This document shows, piece after piece, positions 42,974 through 54,697 of a stretch of DNA of 64,000 bases. The notes under the pieces were generated by a model, which did no database searches, was not told the origin of the DNA, and was given only the letters and a program-made list of their open reading frames with translations. Every line of letters begins with the position of its first letter. The stretch's first letter is position 1. A program made the position numbers and the translations under genes. The DNA is from Larix kaempferi (lineage: Eukaryota; Streptophyta; Pinopsida; Pinales; Pinaceae), in assembly GCA_027924585.1 (NCBI GenBank), contig BSBM01000809.1, forward strand, positions 9,457,001 through 9,521,000, in the 5' to 3' direction.

Positions 42974-44521
42974 TGTTGGTGTATGTAACTGATCTAGAGA
43001 TTTCCAATGTAGACCTAGGTACTTCGCGGTTCAAGGAACCAACAAAAACCCTATTCACCGATTCTTTTGGCAACAGACTGCGAGTAGCCTGAGGTCTCAC
43101 CCAATGTGAAGCTGAGGGGGTAGCTCCAGAATTAGGTTTCCACAACCTGGTGATGCAAGGGTCAAAGCGACTGATGGACAATGCGATAAAAGGACTCTTA
43201 CTGTGGACAATCAGACTGCATGAAGTCTCTACTTCGCGTCACATACTTTGGAAAGTGGAGGTTCTTGCGTAACCAGTGCATCCAAGGACTGCACGATATT
43301 GGATACTTCTAGAGTTACAATGGTAAGCTATCAACAGCTTACCTTGCAGCACTCACAATGGGTCAGCGCATCAACTAGACCACGCGTCCTCTTCAGGACT
43401 TGATCAATTCTAATTGACCTTACTAAATGATCTTTATCCATTCAACAACACTTAGGTTATTATCTTTATGGTGTATGTAAATGAATGAAATACATAATAC
43501 TACGCGCTCCAACACTATGCTCAAATCCAGTACTTAACTATGTGATTATCCAACAGATTCATGCATTCAAAGACTTAGAAGTGTCGAATACTTAACATTC
43601 ATCCATTCATGTATTACTTAACATAGTATTCCCATCATTCCTACGGCGAATACATATAAAAGCAAACACATAATAGATAATTATGACATTAAGCATCCAT
43701 ACCAAGCAAATGAATAGTTGTGAAAACATGAAACAATCGCACTACAAAATATTTAACATGGTTCACCCCCCCGGATGGAGGCTACATCCACAAGAACTAT
43801 CGTTATATTGGTCTTTTCGGAAGGGTACAACAGTTCTTAGTCTACGCACTTAGCTGCAAACTCTCTTCTCTCTCAGATACGTCTCTGCGCACATAGTTGA
43901 AGAGCCTTTACAATAGCTTCAAAGTTTAAAGATTCTAACAATGTTCAACAATGACCAACCCTTCCCTTACAAAATCATGCCTTATTTATAGATCATGTCC
44001 GTAGGTCATCTATTTACAATACATAAGCAAAAACCCTTAGGTTTACAAAACATGGCATGGCTAACTGCTAGCCTGACGGTTGCCGTCGACAGCCTGCCCC
44101 AGGCCTTCCAGCTGGGCCACTCATGGCTCACACACTCTTCTGACAACCGCAGTCATCAAAATGGTTACAACTGCATGGTGGCCTATCCCTTTCCACTCCT
44201 TCCGCCTACCTTTCACCATCGGCGTAGTGTCCTAGCTTCTCAACTCCTTGCCGCCACTCTTCTAGACAAGTTGCCTTCTTCTTCCTTCAACTTGTTCCTT
44301 ACTCAAAATAGGTCATTTCCTCGTCTGACCTTTACTTATGCTTCTTACCAAAAATAGTTGTTGCGTAGATCATGCGCACCAGTGTACTCCGCAATCCTGC
44401 CTTGCTTATTTCCGTTGCACAACATGCGTAATTTCTCAAAACTGCCCCTTACAATATCGCAACGCGCAATTCACAGTTCTCGGCACTTGCGCAAATATTC
44501 CAACTTGGGCCCCGCCCAACA
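42974..44521 (-). repeat. 5' LTR of the gypsy element (1548 bp)
   Basis: On the + strand it starts TGTTGGTGTATG and ends GCCCAACA. The - strand TATA box TATAAATA lies at about 43983-43990, roughly 530 bases into the LTR, leaving a long R/U5. The GGTAAGCT hairpin is at 43322-43343. Confidence 0.95.
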
Positions 44522-44526
44522 CAACT
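44522..44526. repeat. Target-site duplication CAACT (right copy)
   Basis: Identical to 30973-30977 and adjacent to the LTR border. Confidence 0.95.
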
Positions 44527-44775
44527 TGGAGATAGGTGTAGATAACTCAATCACAAATTAAATGTCATTGTTGTTGAGAGTCACCCTCCCACCTCCAACC
44601 ATGAAACACTCAATCTTGTGGCTCTCAAAGCCTACAAAATTTTGTAAGAGGTGATCACTAGACCATGTGATGGGAAAATCCCAAAACTTTAATAACCCTT
44701 CCTCACATAGACATTGTTCAATCGCCTGTTGACATGCTACTATTTGTTCCAAAGTGCTGAAATGGAACTCTCAAC
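44522..44775 (-). pseudogene. Coding-like frame interrupted by the gypsy element (5' part)
   Basis: The - strand is open over 44752-44558 (64 codons: LEQIVACQQAIEQ, FWDFPITWSSDHLLQNFVGF, GGGRVTLNNNDI). It continues past one stop to the target duplication and then, in phase, at 30972. See the partner entry at 30650-30977. Family not recognised. Confidence 0.45.
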
Positions 44776-45090
44776 ACTCAATTTCCTTCGCCAAACATGC
44801 AATATGCAACACAAATAAGCTAAATCATGTGTCAGTCTATCAACAAAGACCATCAAAACTAGTAAAAATAAGCCATTATACGGTCACACAACTAATACAA
44901 AAAAAGTCTTATGGTGGCATGACCTGCTTGATATATAACCCGCATGGACATTTTGCACAACAAAGGTAACCCAAAACCCACACCATAACATAGGAATATA
45001 GTGTTATGTTGTGCATGGCCATTCTATGCGCCTACACCATACTAATGTTGTGTAGCCATGTGACCCATTCCACAAACGATCGTACGATTT
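44776..45090. other. Non-coding interval
   Basis: A/C-rich sequence between the interrupted frame and the next LTR, with no recognisable feature. Confidence 0.3.
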
Positions 45091-45464
45091 TGTGAGGCAC
45101 CTACAACAATTAATTAATACGAATAGGCGAAATAGCAGAAATGACAGAACTTAGAATCACTTTTATATTGATCACAGGCCACTTTGAGGGGGCAACCTCC
45201 TATGAGCAAGCTCAATACAAATAACTTCACCCTCCTTCATAGGTCTCAACACACACTTATATACTAATTCTAGGCACCAATACTATTGGCCGAAACCATG
45301 GGCCGTTACAAACTATGGATCAACAATACTACGGGCGACTGACAAAGCATATGCGCCAACAACAATAACACAAACTATTGATCAACAAATACTATGGGAC
45401 AACTTACAAAGCATATGTGTCCAACAACAACATACTAACAAAGTAAAGACATGGGTTCCTAACA
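45091..45464 (-). mobile_element. Chromovirus 3' LTR (about 374 bp)
   Basis: The - strand begins TGTTAGGAACCCATG right after a polypurine tract (TTTTTAAGGGGGAGGGGA, 45482-45465). The left end is best placed at TGTGAGGCACC (45091), giving TG...CA. A - strand TATATAAG lies at about 45251-45258. A 62-63-bp duplication (about 45310-45371 and 45372-45434; AAACTAT-GATCAACAA-TACTA) lies in U3. The left border is a judgement. Confidence 0.65.
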
Positions 45465-45492
45465 TCCCCTCCCCCTTAAAAAAAATTTGTCC

Positions 45493-46635
45493 TCAAAGCT
45501 TTAGATGTGGAAATTGTTGTTGAATCTGAAGGAGTGGTTCCCATGTAGAATCCTCCGGTTGCATGCCGTGCCACTGAATTAAGACCTCTGTGATAGAGCG
45601 AGAGCGAAGCTGATGCGTGTGCCGATTGAGGATGGCCTCTGGCTCCAAAAGGATGGATCCTTCAATATCCAGTTCGAGTAAAATCGTTTGTCCGCTGATG
45701 TTGGTGCCAAGAACTTTCTTCAGACAAGAGACATGAAAGACTGGATGAATGCAGGAAGAAGGAGGAAGTTCGAATTTATAAGCAACGGACCCAATCTTCT
45801 GATGAATCCGATATGGCCCATAGAACTTTGGAGCGAGCTTATGACGCCCTTTGAGTTTCAAGGAGGATTGTTTGTATGGTTGGAGATGAAGAAAAACCAT
45901 ATCGCCGACTTGAAAAGTGCACTCCGAACGGTGCTGATCAGCTTGTTGCTTCATGCGATTTCTTTCCATGTGAAGATTTTCTGGCAAAATGCGAAGAATT
46001 TGATCGCGGTTGCAAAGGACCGTGTCAACTTCCTAAACTGGTGAACTGGTGGGGGTGTATGGAAGAAGAGCTGGAGGTTCCTAACCATAGACTGCTTCAT
46101 ATGGGGTCATTTTAGAGGCAGTGTGGTAAGAGGTATTGTACCACCATTCAGCAAGAGGGAGACACTTTTCCCACTGATGTTGTTGTTCCGAGGTGAAGCA
46201 ACGAAGATACGTTTCCAAGCATTTATTGACAATTTCAGTTTGACCATCTGTTTGTGGGTGGTACCCTGAACTCATATTCAATTTGGTGCCAGTGTGGCGA
46301 AATAGTTCTGTCCAAAAATGACTCGTGAAAGTCACATCACGATACGAGACAATGGAAGAAGGGATGCCATGAAGACGAAAGATCTGGTCCAGAAAATTTT
46401 GAGCGACAGAGGAGGCTGTATAGGGATGGATGAGAGCACAAAAATGACTATATTTGGAGAGGCGATCAACCACAACAAGAATCATTGTCTTCCCGCCATA
46501 TTTAGGGAGCCCTTCAATGAAATCCATAGAAATATCTGTCCAAATCCGTGTAGGTATGGGCAAGGGTTCAAGCAATCCTAGAAGGAGTGTTGTTTCACCC
46601 TTATTGCGCAGGCAGGTATCACATTCAGCCACCAT
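45493..46635 (-). pseudogene. Chromovirus integrase with chromodomain
   Basis: Reads ECDTCLRNKGE (end of the zinc domain), WTDISMDFIEGLPK (first Asp), SYRDVTFTSHFW (second Asp), YHPQTDGQTEIVNKCLE (Glu), NTSYHTASKMTPYEAVYG. A stop interrupts near 46081. The C-terminal part (45987-45493) has FQVGDMVFLHLQPY, LKGRHKLAPKFYGPYRI, HPVFHVSCLKK, then a chromodomain-like segment ending QWHGMQPEDSTWEPLLQI and QFPHLKL. The chromodomain steers integration to marked chromatin. Catalytic residues all present. Confidence 0.9.
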
Positions 46636-47633
46636 CTGTTGAATTGTCCTTTTAATGCCCTGCCAAAAGAAGTTACGCCATGCTCGTTCATATGTTTTGA
46701 GGAACCCAGAGTGCCCTGCAATCGAGAAGCATGGAGTTCATAGAAGACAGCCTATTGAATATCTGTGCTCTGGGGAAGCACCAGACGACCCTTGTATCGC
46801 AGAGAAGCACCATCCCAAGAGTAATTTGGTACAACAGAAGGGTTGTTGGTCAAGCATTGGATGATTTGAGATAAGGAAGAGTCATTGACATAACCCTGTT
46901 GAACAGATTGCAACCAATTTGGAACAGGCATAGAAATAGCTGAAAGAGAACCTTGGGCATCAAATGTGCGAGAAAGAGCATCTGCCACAATATTGTCTTT
47001 ACCCTTCTTGTAAGTGATCTCATAGTCATAACCCATGATTTTGCTAACCCATTTCTGTTGTGCCGGGGAGGAGACACGCTGGTCCAAGAAATATTTCAGA
47101 CTCTGGTGATCAGTCTTGATGCAGAAATGATTTCCTAATAGGTATGGACGCCACTTCTGTACTGCATGCAAAATAGCCATCATTTCCTTCTCATAGGTAG
47201 AGGCAGCTAAATTCTTACCTGAAAGGGCTTTGCTGGTGAACAAAATGGGGTGTTCATCTTGAAGGAGAACAGCACCAAGTCCATTGCCGCAAGCATCACT
47301 CTCAATAGTGAAGGGCTTGGAAAAATCGGGCATAGCTAGCAGAGGTGTAGTACACATAGCTTGTTTTAGTTTGTCAAATGCACATTGAGCAGCAGGTGTC
47401 CATGTAAAAGCATCCCTTTTCAATAGAGTAGTTAATGGAGCTGCAATCTTCCCATAATCCTTGACAAACTTGCGGTAGTAGCCAGTCAAACCCAAAAAAC
47501 CATGAAGGCTCTTGAGTGTCTGAGGATGTGGCCAATTGTTCATGGCATCGATTTTGGCAGGATCCACACGAACCCCTTGTGTAGAGATAATGTTCCCGAG
47601 ATACTCAACTTCCTTTTGTCCATAAAGCATGAT
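46636..47633 (-). pseudogene. Chromovirus RT end and RNase H, truncated
   Basis: A 292-codon open frame (47630-46752) runs from the RT thumb (VEYLGNIISTQGVRVDP, GFLGLTGYYRKFVKDY) through RNase H: FTIESDACGNGLGAVLLQ (Asp), STYEKEMMAILHAVQKW (Glu), IKTDHQSLKYFLDQ (Asp), DNIVADALSR (Asp), with all catalytic acids present. It then runs towards the integrase zinc domain. The RT catalytic palm, protease and gag are absent: the sequence changes abruptly to A/T-rich DNA at 47634. Confidence 0.9.
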
Positions 47634-48718
47634 TGCATTATTTTATTTAAAAACAATATTTTGATTTGAAAATGGAAAGTTTAAACCAACAATTTTATTA
47701 TGTAATGAACAGGTTAAAAAAACATATGATGAGAACAATATTTAAATATCCGTGTGTGAGCAACTTATTTGGTTTAAAAATAATGTCCAATTATTTTATT
47801 TAAAGCATATTTCCATTATTTTATTTAGAGAATATTTTTTAAGTATATTTTGAGAATGTTGCAAATGCTATACTTGTAGGTCTTTGTGTGTACTTGTGCG
47901 GGTTCTTTTCAATTTTCAAAATAGGTGAGCCAATCAAAAGTTATAGATGAAAGAAATAACCTACTTTTTGTGTAAGATTGATGTTAGTGCAATTACAATT
48001 AATTAAAAAATAGAAACAAATAATAGATTTAATAAAAAATTACATATTCGGAATCTGCACACATAGTTCTACAAGTGTGTGCAATTTCATTAGCAGTGGA
48101 CTGGTGTAGCATACGCAGAATGATGCTCGAAATAGAAGAATTTATAGAATAAGATGTATTTTGTTATATCACAGTCCAAGCCACTTGGTTTGGCAACTCG
48201 AACCTAAAACCATAGCGGCCAAGTCATCCACCACGTTGGTAGGAAAGAAATTGCCCGCCAAAACTTAAAAATTTAAATGGCGTGTGCATGCTATTTTAAA
48301 TGCGCACACATAAATAACACACACACTAATAGAGCGTACACGCTATTTAGTAAAATCATACCAAACCATAGCTCAAGCACATATGCATACATACAAAAAT
48401 CATATTGAATGAATGAAAACATAGGCATAAGAATGATTGTAGTGTATGCATTTATTAGTTTTCACATACACCTACCGACCTAGAGGTACTAGGGTGTTTC
48501 CAACTTCCATTTCCTTGATATACACGACCTACCCATTATTAACATTGATATTTTTCTCTCTTCATACAAAGATTGTTATGTGCTAGATAAATAGATATTG
48601 AGTCACTTTACCTTAGCCTATATGGATGAATTCCTTGTGATGTCTATTGCTTAAGTAGGGTTTGATATTGCCTCCTATTCAATATTATAGCTTTAATCAT
48701 TAGTTTGACTCTACTAGA
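47634..48718. other. A/T-rich interval without genes
   Basis: Repeated TTATTTTATTTA-A words near 47636-47840 and a block with ACACACG-TATTTA near 48290-48350. No coding frame or element ends recognised. Confidence 0.35.
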
Positions 48719-49176
48719 TGTTCGGGTACATAGGGTACTCCCAAAAAACCGAACACCAAGAGCAACCACTTCACACAAACACATCACAGATCGATACACT
48801 GATGTTTTGACGTGGTTTAAACCCTCGTAAGGGAAACACTCCATGACCCCGACCAAATAGCTTCTACGGAACAATTTATTATGCAAAGAAAGAAAGTTAC
48901 AAATGAGCTTCTCATAATCGATCAACTAAACAATGACCCTCCATGCTCTTTAAATAGAGATCATGGACCAATCGGGTGTTAAGCCACAAATCAAGGTTAG
49001 GTATGATCTAAGAGAAGCTGATCCGTCGGATCACTCTATGTCGGGAACATATCGTGACCATCGGATTAAGTATTTACAAATTCATACTAATGCATACTAA
49101 AGAAACACACTTTCCCTAATGGATATATTACACAAGTTGATCTTAACTAACTCCTAAGTGTCTAAATATCCTAACA
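48719..49176 (-). repeat. Copia 3' LTR (458 bp)
   Basis: On the + strand TGTTCGGGTACATAG...ATATCCTAACA; on the - strand it begins TGTTAGG and ends CGAACA. It is preceded on the - strand by the polypurine tract CTTAAGGGGGGA (49189-49177). A second very similar tract, ATTAAGGGGGGATAG, lies 85 bases upstream over the pol stop codon (49274-49260). Confidence 0.93.
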
Positions 49177-49258
49177 TCCCCCCTTAAGAACAACTTGGGA
49201 TAGGATTGAAGGATTTACAAAAGTGACACTATTAAGAGAAGGAAGGAGTCATTAGAGC

Positions 49259-49851
49259 CTATCCCCCCTTAATGACAAGTTCCTGAACTCCTAACATAGA
49301 TCGAAGTTTAGAAAACTTCACTTCTGTAAGAGACTTGGTGAAGATGTTTGCAACTTGATCATCTGTAGGGAAAAAGATCACTTGAAGAACACGATCATGA
49401 ACAAGATTTCTGATGAAGTGCATATGAAGCTCAATGTGTTTGCTACGTTGATGTAGAACTGGATCTTTGGCAAGATTTATGGCACTTTGATTGTCGTACC
49501 AAAGTGGAGTAGGCTGCTGCTGCTCGAATCCAAACTCTGAAAGGATTTGTCAAAGACATAAAGCTTCCTTGCTAGCATTAACTGTGGCTCAAGATTCTGC
49601 CTCTACTGAAGAAAGAGCAAGAGCTTGTTGTTTCTTACAAGCACAACTAATAGGTCCAGATCCCAGACTGAAAACATAACCTGTAGTAGAATTTCAATCA
49701 TCAGGATCATTGGCCCAATCTGAATCAGTGAAACCAACCAACAAAGGTTCCCCCCTGTACTGTAATGAATCCCGAACTGAATTGTGCCTCAAATATATCA
49801 AAGTATTCTTTTAGCTGCTTTCCAGTGACTTTCATGAGGTGTTTGCATATA
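49259..49851 (-). pseudogene. Copia RNase H, separated from RT by a solo LTR
   Basis: From the insertion border the - strand reads YMQTPHESHWKAAKRIL, GFTDSDWANDPDD (first catalytic Asp), STTGYVFSLGSGPISWACKKQQALALSSVEAE (Glu), LWYDNQSAINLAKDP (Asp), HIELHMHFIRN, then VANIFTKSL and a stop at 49261-49259. Several of the stops in this stretch are TGA where Arg is normal. It is the C-terminal domain of pol. Confidence 0.85.
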
Positions 49852-49856
49852 ACGGG

Positions 49857-51212
49857 TGTAACGTCCCCTTCCCCATAGAACAACAGGGAAGGAAACATTA
49901 AGAACATACCGGGCTTTTGTAAACTTGGCCCAATAATTTTTGCACATAAATTCCTAACATTTTAAAAACTTCTATATGCAGATTCAATTCAATATAAACA
50001 CAGCAGAATTAAACAATACATATGCACACAGTTTCATCATGCATTCAACATATAAACAACAGTCATTATTTAAAATGCTTGCAGGGCATAGAATTAACAT
50101 CAAGAATACTTATCTCGAATTATAATGGTCCAAACGACTGGCTACGTGAGAGCAATGTTCCACCCAACCATAGACCTCTATGCAGCCTGTATTCTTTCAG
50201 CTGAGAGATCACCCCCGAGCTGGGCTGTGTATCCACTAAGGAGGAACTAGATGGCTCACTCACAGTCAGGGTTTCACTCAAACAGCCATGCTGAACCAAC
50301 ACACGGTTGGGTTTCTCAAGCATGCAATAGGAGATGGAGGAGGATGCTAGTCCACTGAGCTCAATCCCAGAGCCACATACCCTTCAAGCTAGACTCAGCA
50401 ATCCCATCCTCTATTCATACATCCACAATCGGATTTCTCACAAATCTGTCACAAACAACCCAAATCCGTCACTGATTTTCTAGGCCATTAAAACTGGGTT
50501 TTCCCATGGCTTTTGGGATAGCTATTGCTCCCAAATTCGCCCCAAGGTTCCTACCAATGGATCCCCCATTGGATTTCTCCGTCCAATCCCAAATCTAGAC
50601 GTTTTTGGCTTCCCAAAACGTGGGTTCTCTCACAGTCGCGATTTTCGGTTTTCTCACTATTGGGAGCTCGTTTTTGGGTGGAGAAAGATGTCCCATACTT
50701 CCACAATGGAATGGGGATAAGGATGGAGAAACCCCCAAGATGTAGAGTGACTTGTGGGACAAGTCAAAAGAGCCCATACCTTCCCATACGAATTTCAGGG
50801 CTGCCCATACCCCATCAAAGTCATGGGCTGAAATCTCAACCACTTCCTTACAATTGGCATGTCACCTAAGGAAGTCAATGGGTTCACATAATGACAAATG
50901 GCAACCTATGGGTCACTCCCATAGCCCCCTCACCACTCCCTAGTGGATACACGTGGCCCCTTCTCATTCGTTGCCTCCGTGGCCAGCTTTGGTATTTTAT
51001 ATTGCATGATGTCTAATTTACATTCTATTACAATTTCCATGGCGTAAGAGCACATGGTATCAAAATATCAAATACTTTCCCTTTAAATAAAATTCAGCTT
51101 TCATTAGCGAGGCCTTGGCCTTGAGCTCCATGCTAGGAAAACATACATCACATGTACACATTATTTACATTAAAGGCTAATATATCCTAAGGGTCGAATT
51201 GGGGGTATTACA
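49857..51212 (-). mobile_element. Solo LTR (1356 bp) inserted in copia RNase H
   Basis: It has inverted ends TGTAA...TTACA (+ strand TGTAACGTCCCC...GGGGGTATTACA) and perfect flanking duplicates ACGGG (49852-49856 and 51213-51217). Removing it with one duplicate restores the copia frame. Orientation is taken as - because TGTAATACCCCC resembles the start of many gypsy LTRs. No coding content. Its parent family is not otherwise in the window. Confidence 0.88.
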
Positions 51213-51217
51213 ACGGG

Positions 51218-52181
51218 CAATATGACCAACAACAAACGAAAGGTCAGGATGGGAATGAGTCAAGTATAAGAAACTACCAAGAAGCTGACAATACAAGGTG
51301 GCATCTACTTTAGGTGAAAGACAAGTGGGAGAAAGTTTGACTCCATACTAGAAGGGAGAAAGGACTGGTGTATAATCTTCCATGTGAAAGCGACGAAGAA
51401 GGTCACAAGCATACTTAGACTGAGAAATAAAGATTCCTTCTTTGGTTTGCAGGACTTGGAGACCAAGAAAATAATGCAAATGTCGTAAGTCTGACATTTC
51501 AAAATTTTGCTTAAGACTAGATTTCACATGGGTTATAAGCTTAGGGTCACTACCAGTAAGAATAAGGTCATCAACATATAGAACAAGTATGATGAGATGG
51601 TTTCCTACTTTCTTGGTATAGACATTGGGGTCAAAATGGCATCTAGAAAAACCAGTGTCATGGAGAAAGTTATCCATTTTGGCATATTAAGCTCTAGGAG
51701 TTTGCTTAAGGCCATATAAGGATTTCTTAAAGCAACAGACAAGGCTAGAGTTATTCTGAACATGTCCAGGAGGTTGTTCCATGTAAATTTTCTCCTGTAA
51801 ATCACCATGTAAGAAGCCAGACTTGACATTCATTTGATGGACTTCCTAGTTGTGTAAGGATGGAAGGGAAAGAACAAGGCGGATGGAGTTCATTTTTGCA
51901 ACAGGAGCAAAGGTTTCATTGTAGTCAATCCCTTCAACTTGGGAAAAACGTTTTGCAACTAACCTTTCCTTAAGTCTTTCAACACTTCCATCTGATGCAT
52001 ACTTAGTTCTATAGACCCATTTACATCTAACAAGTTTTCTTCCTTTTGGAAGAGGTATAAGATCCCAAGTATCGTTCGTCATTAAGGAACGATATTCTCC
52101 ATCCATAACTGCATCCCAATTTGGATTTCCTGAAGCTTCTATAAACGTTTCTGGATCATGATTATCAGAAACCTGAGCCAA
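51218..52181 (-). pseudogene. Copia reverse transcriptase
   Basis: NPNWDAVMDGEYRSLMTNDTWDLIPLPKGRKLVRCKWVYRTKY opens the domain (about 52118-51995). Then come [38 protein letters not shown] (51840), [13 protein letters not shown], and the open 109-codon part (51677-51348) with ILVLYVDDLILTGSD (intact YVDD), YFLGLQVLQTKEGIFISQSKY and LLRRFHMED. Stops lie near 51847, 51689 and 51348. It copies the element RNA into DNA. Confidence 0.9.
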
Positions 52182-52978
52182 AAGAGAAGAGGCTCGCTGA
52201 AACTGAGAACATGTTCAACATTGATCTTTAGGATCATCAGCAAGATCACCAACTGCTTCACATGTTGAATGGACCCATCGAGGAAGCACTTGTGCTGGTG
52301 CAACTGGAGGAACATGAGCAGGCGGAGGTGGATTTTCATCCTCACTGTCATCATTAGAAACTGGAGTTGGAAACCTGTCAAGGAAGTTGGAAGAAGAAGA
52401 AGAAGGAAAATTGTCGAATCAAGCTTGCAGGCCAAATATGGCACAATCAACGAGTTAGGCTCACTGGCTAAGATATTTTCATCAAATTTAACATCTCTTC
52501 CAATTATTACATCATGAGAATGTGGTTGAAGAAGTCTATAACCTTTTATATCTGTAGAATATCCAACAAATATGCAATTTTCACTTTTAGGCTGCAATGC
52601 TTTCTGTTTTTCATCCGGAATGTAAGCCCATGCTTCACTACCAAACACACGGAAGTGACTTACATCTGGTTTAATTTTACTCCATGCTTCTTCCGGTGTG
52701 ATACCTTGTAATGCTTTAGTGGGGGTGCGATTAACTATGTAATTTTCATAATTGATAGCTTCAGCCCAAAATTGAAGACTTAGTCCCTTAGATTGGATCA
52801 TACAATTAGCCATTTCTTTTAAAGTGTGGTTCTTCCTTTCAGCTACACCATTTTGTTGTGGTGTATATGGAACAGTGTGTTCTTGTTGGATTCCTTCTTC
52901 AGTGCAGAAAGTAGTGAACTTTTTGTTAACATATTCTCCTCCATTGCCAGATCTTAACTTAATAATTTGATGACCAGA
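52139..52978 (-). pseudogene. Copia integrase, C-terminal half
   Basis: Reads LRSGNGGEYVNKKF (52950-52909), where the usual motif is RSDNGGEY: the second catalytic Asp is Gly. YTPQQNGVAERKNHTLKEMA carries the Glu. HFRVFGSEAWAYIPDEKQKALQPKSENCIFVGYS and FDENIL follow, then a frameshift near 52450. The frame is closed from the upstream part by a TAA at 52981-52979. Confidence 0.88.
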
Positions 52979-54697
52979 TTATTTTTCAACAAGGGCCTTG
53001 TAGGCCAAGAACATGTTAAATACTTCGCTCTTAAGTTTTAGGAAATAAACCCAAGTGCGTCTAGTGTAATCATCAATGAAATTTAATAAATATTTGAATC
53101 CAGAAAAGGAAGCAGATAGAAGAGGACCACACAAGTCACTATGCACAAGCTCCAAGGGAACCGAGGTGTACCAAGAGGCACGTTTGTCAAAAATGTCTTG
53201 ATGATATTTTTTGAGTACACAACTGGAACAAACACCATCCCTACAAGATACCATAGGAAGACCTGTCACCATATTGTCTTTACATAGTTGTTGTAATGAG
53301 TGATAATTTAAGTGACCAAATCGCTCATGCCAAAGTTTGCTCAAGTTATCACTATGAGTAACAAAAACTGAAGGAAAAGGTGATGACCCAAAGTTGTTAA
53401 ACTTGTACAAACTGGTAACATCATCAAAAATTTCGGTAGCTAGGACCCGTTGAGGATCTTTAAAATCCTTGATTACAACTTGGTGAGGTGTAAACGTCAT
53501 AGTTTTACCTTCACCAGAATGAGTGATCTGATAGACTGATAAAAATTTGTAGGAAATTCTTGAAACACATATTACATCACTGAAATGACCATTATCTATT
53601 GGAACTGTTCTATCTCCTACAACACTTAGAGATCTATCATCACTAACAAATATTTGTTTGGTGTTACATTCATGCATAGTAGAAAATATGGCTTGATCCT
53701 TAGCCATATGATAAGATGCTCCAGAATCAATGAGCCATTCATTTGAAGTAGAAGAAGAAGATGCATTATAAGAATAACCAGAAACAGAAATTGCATGTCC
53801 ATGAGGGGTAGATTCTGAAGGTGAATCTAGGCTGATGTGGTGCTTCTTCATTGCTGCTTCCAAGGATGCCATCTTCTTTAAGCACTTAGATTCATCATGA
53901 TTATCTTTTCCGCAATAGTTGCAATGACGCTCAGTCTTCTTGCCTTTTGGCTTGGATCCTTTGTCATTTTTTAAAGAAGGAGCTGACTGAGAGGGTTTAG
54001 GACCCTTGTTTGATTTATTATTGCGAAAATTTTGTTTCTTGGGAGGCTTGGAGTTTTCTTTTTGTTGGGACAATAAGGCTTTCCCAGATGTATCTGCATT
54101 GTTGATTATTCCAAAATGGATGAGTTTATCTTTCTCTCTAATCAAGGAATCACAAAAGGATTCAAGACTAGGCTCTTGATAGCTAGTTGCATTCAAGGAT
54201 TCTTTCATGGAGTAAAATGTAGATACAAAAATAGAATATGCAAATCCAAGTTTTGAAAGAATATCGTAAATGCATTGTTTGTCTTCCCTCTTAATCTTAC
54301 ATTCTACACATAAGAGTTTAAGAGTTTTGTACTTAGATAAATAATATTGAATGCATGAAAAATCACTTGGGTTTAAAGAAATCAACTCATTTTCAAGTTG
54401 GTGACATCGAATTTCATTTTGTTTACCAAACACAGATTCCAACTTGTCTCAAGCAGCATCAGGTTCACCAATTCCAGATATGTAGAATCGCAAATTAGTA
54501 GAGATTAACATCCCAATCAATCCATGAGCTTTGTCACATCTATTTTCCCATTTTATTTTTTTATCATCATCAGTAGGTTCTGTTTCTTTCCCTAAGGTAA
54601 TTCTAAAAAGTCTCCTACTTTGTAGAACATCCTCCATATGAGATTTCCATGAGAAATAGTTGGAACTCTTAAGTAGAATATCACAAGGGGAGGCCAT
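52979..54697 (-). pseudogene. Copia gag, protease and integrase N-terminal half
   Basis: Starts MASPCDILLKSSNYFSWKSHMEDVL at 54697; the frame has one stop (54451-54449) and then 487 open codons. Gag (UBN2-like) up to the zinc knuckle CNYCGKDNHDESKC (about 53930-53888), preceded by a Lys/Pro/Ser-rich linker. Protease: EWLIDSGASYHMAKD (DSGA, about 53740-53700). Integrase zinc domain: LWHERFGHLNYHSLQQL (His pair) and CSSCVLKK (Cys pair), then LVHSDLCGP with the first catalytic Asp. The continuous 1.46-kb frame makes this the best-preserved coding region of the window. Confidence 0.92.

Larger units (their letters stand above)
30978..44521 (-). mobile_element. Complete Ty3/gypsy element, 13,544 bp, non-chromodomain type
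   Basis: Two LTRs of 1553 and 1548 bp in the same orientation, TG...CA ends, a perfect 5-bp target duplication, a primer site beside the right LTR and a polypurine tract beside the left LTR. Order of domains on the - strand: gag (42391), five zinc knuckles, protease, second gag-like region, RT, RNase H, integrase, a 0.7-kb spacer, an extra ORF region with its own TATA box (35592-32531). Integrase ends in a GKEAIMP-YIIP-LRI motif with no chromodomain, which points to the Tat/Athila side of plant gypsy elements. Frames contain several stops, so the copy is dead. The LTRs differ at about one base in ten to twelve over a 390-base stretch compared by eye. Confidence 0.95.

Noticed and set aside
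45688-46642. + strand ORFs of 60-118 codons
   Set aside because: Reverse-strand shadows of the chromovirus integrase.
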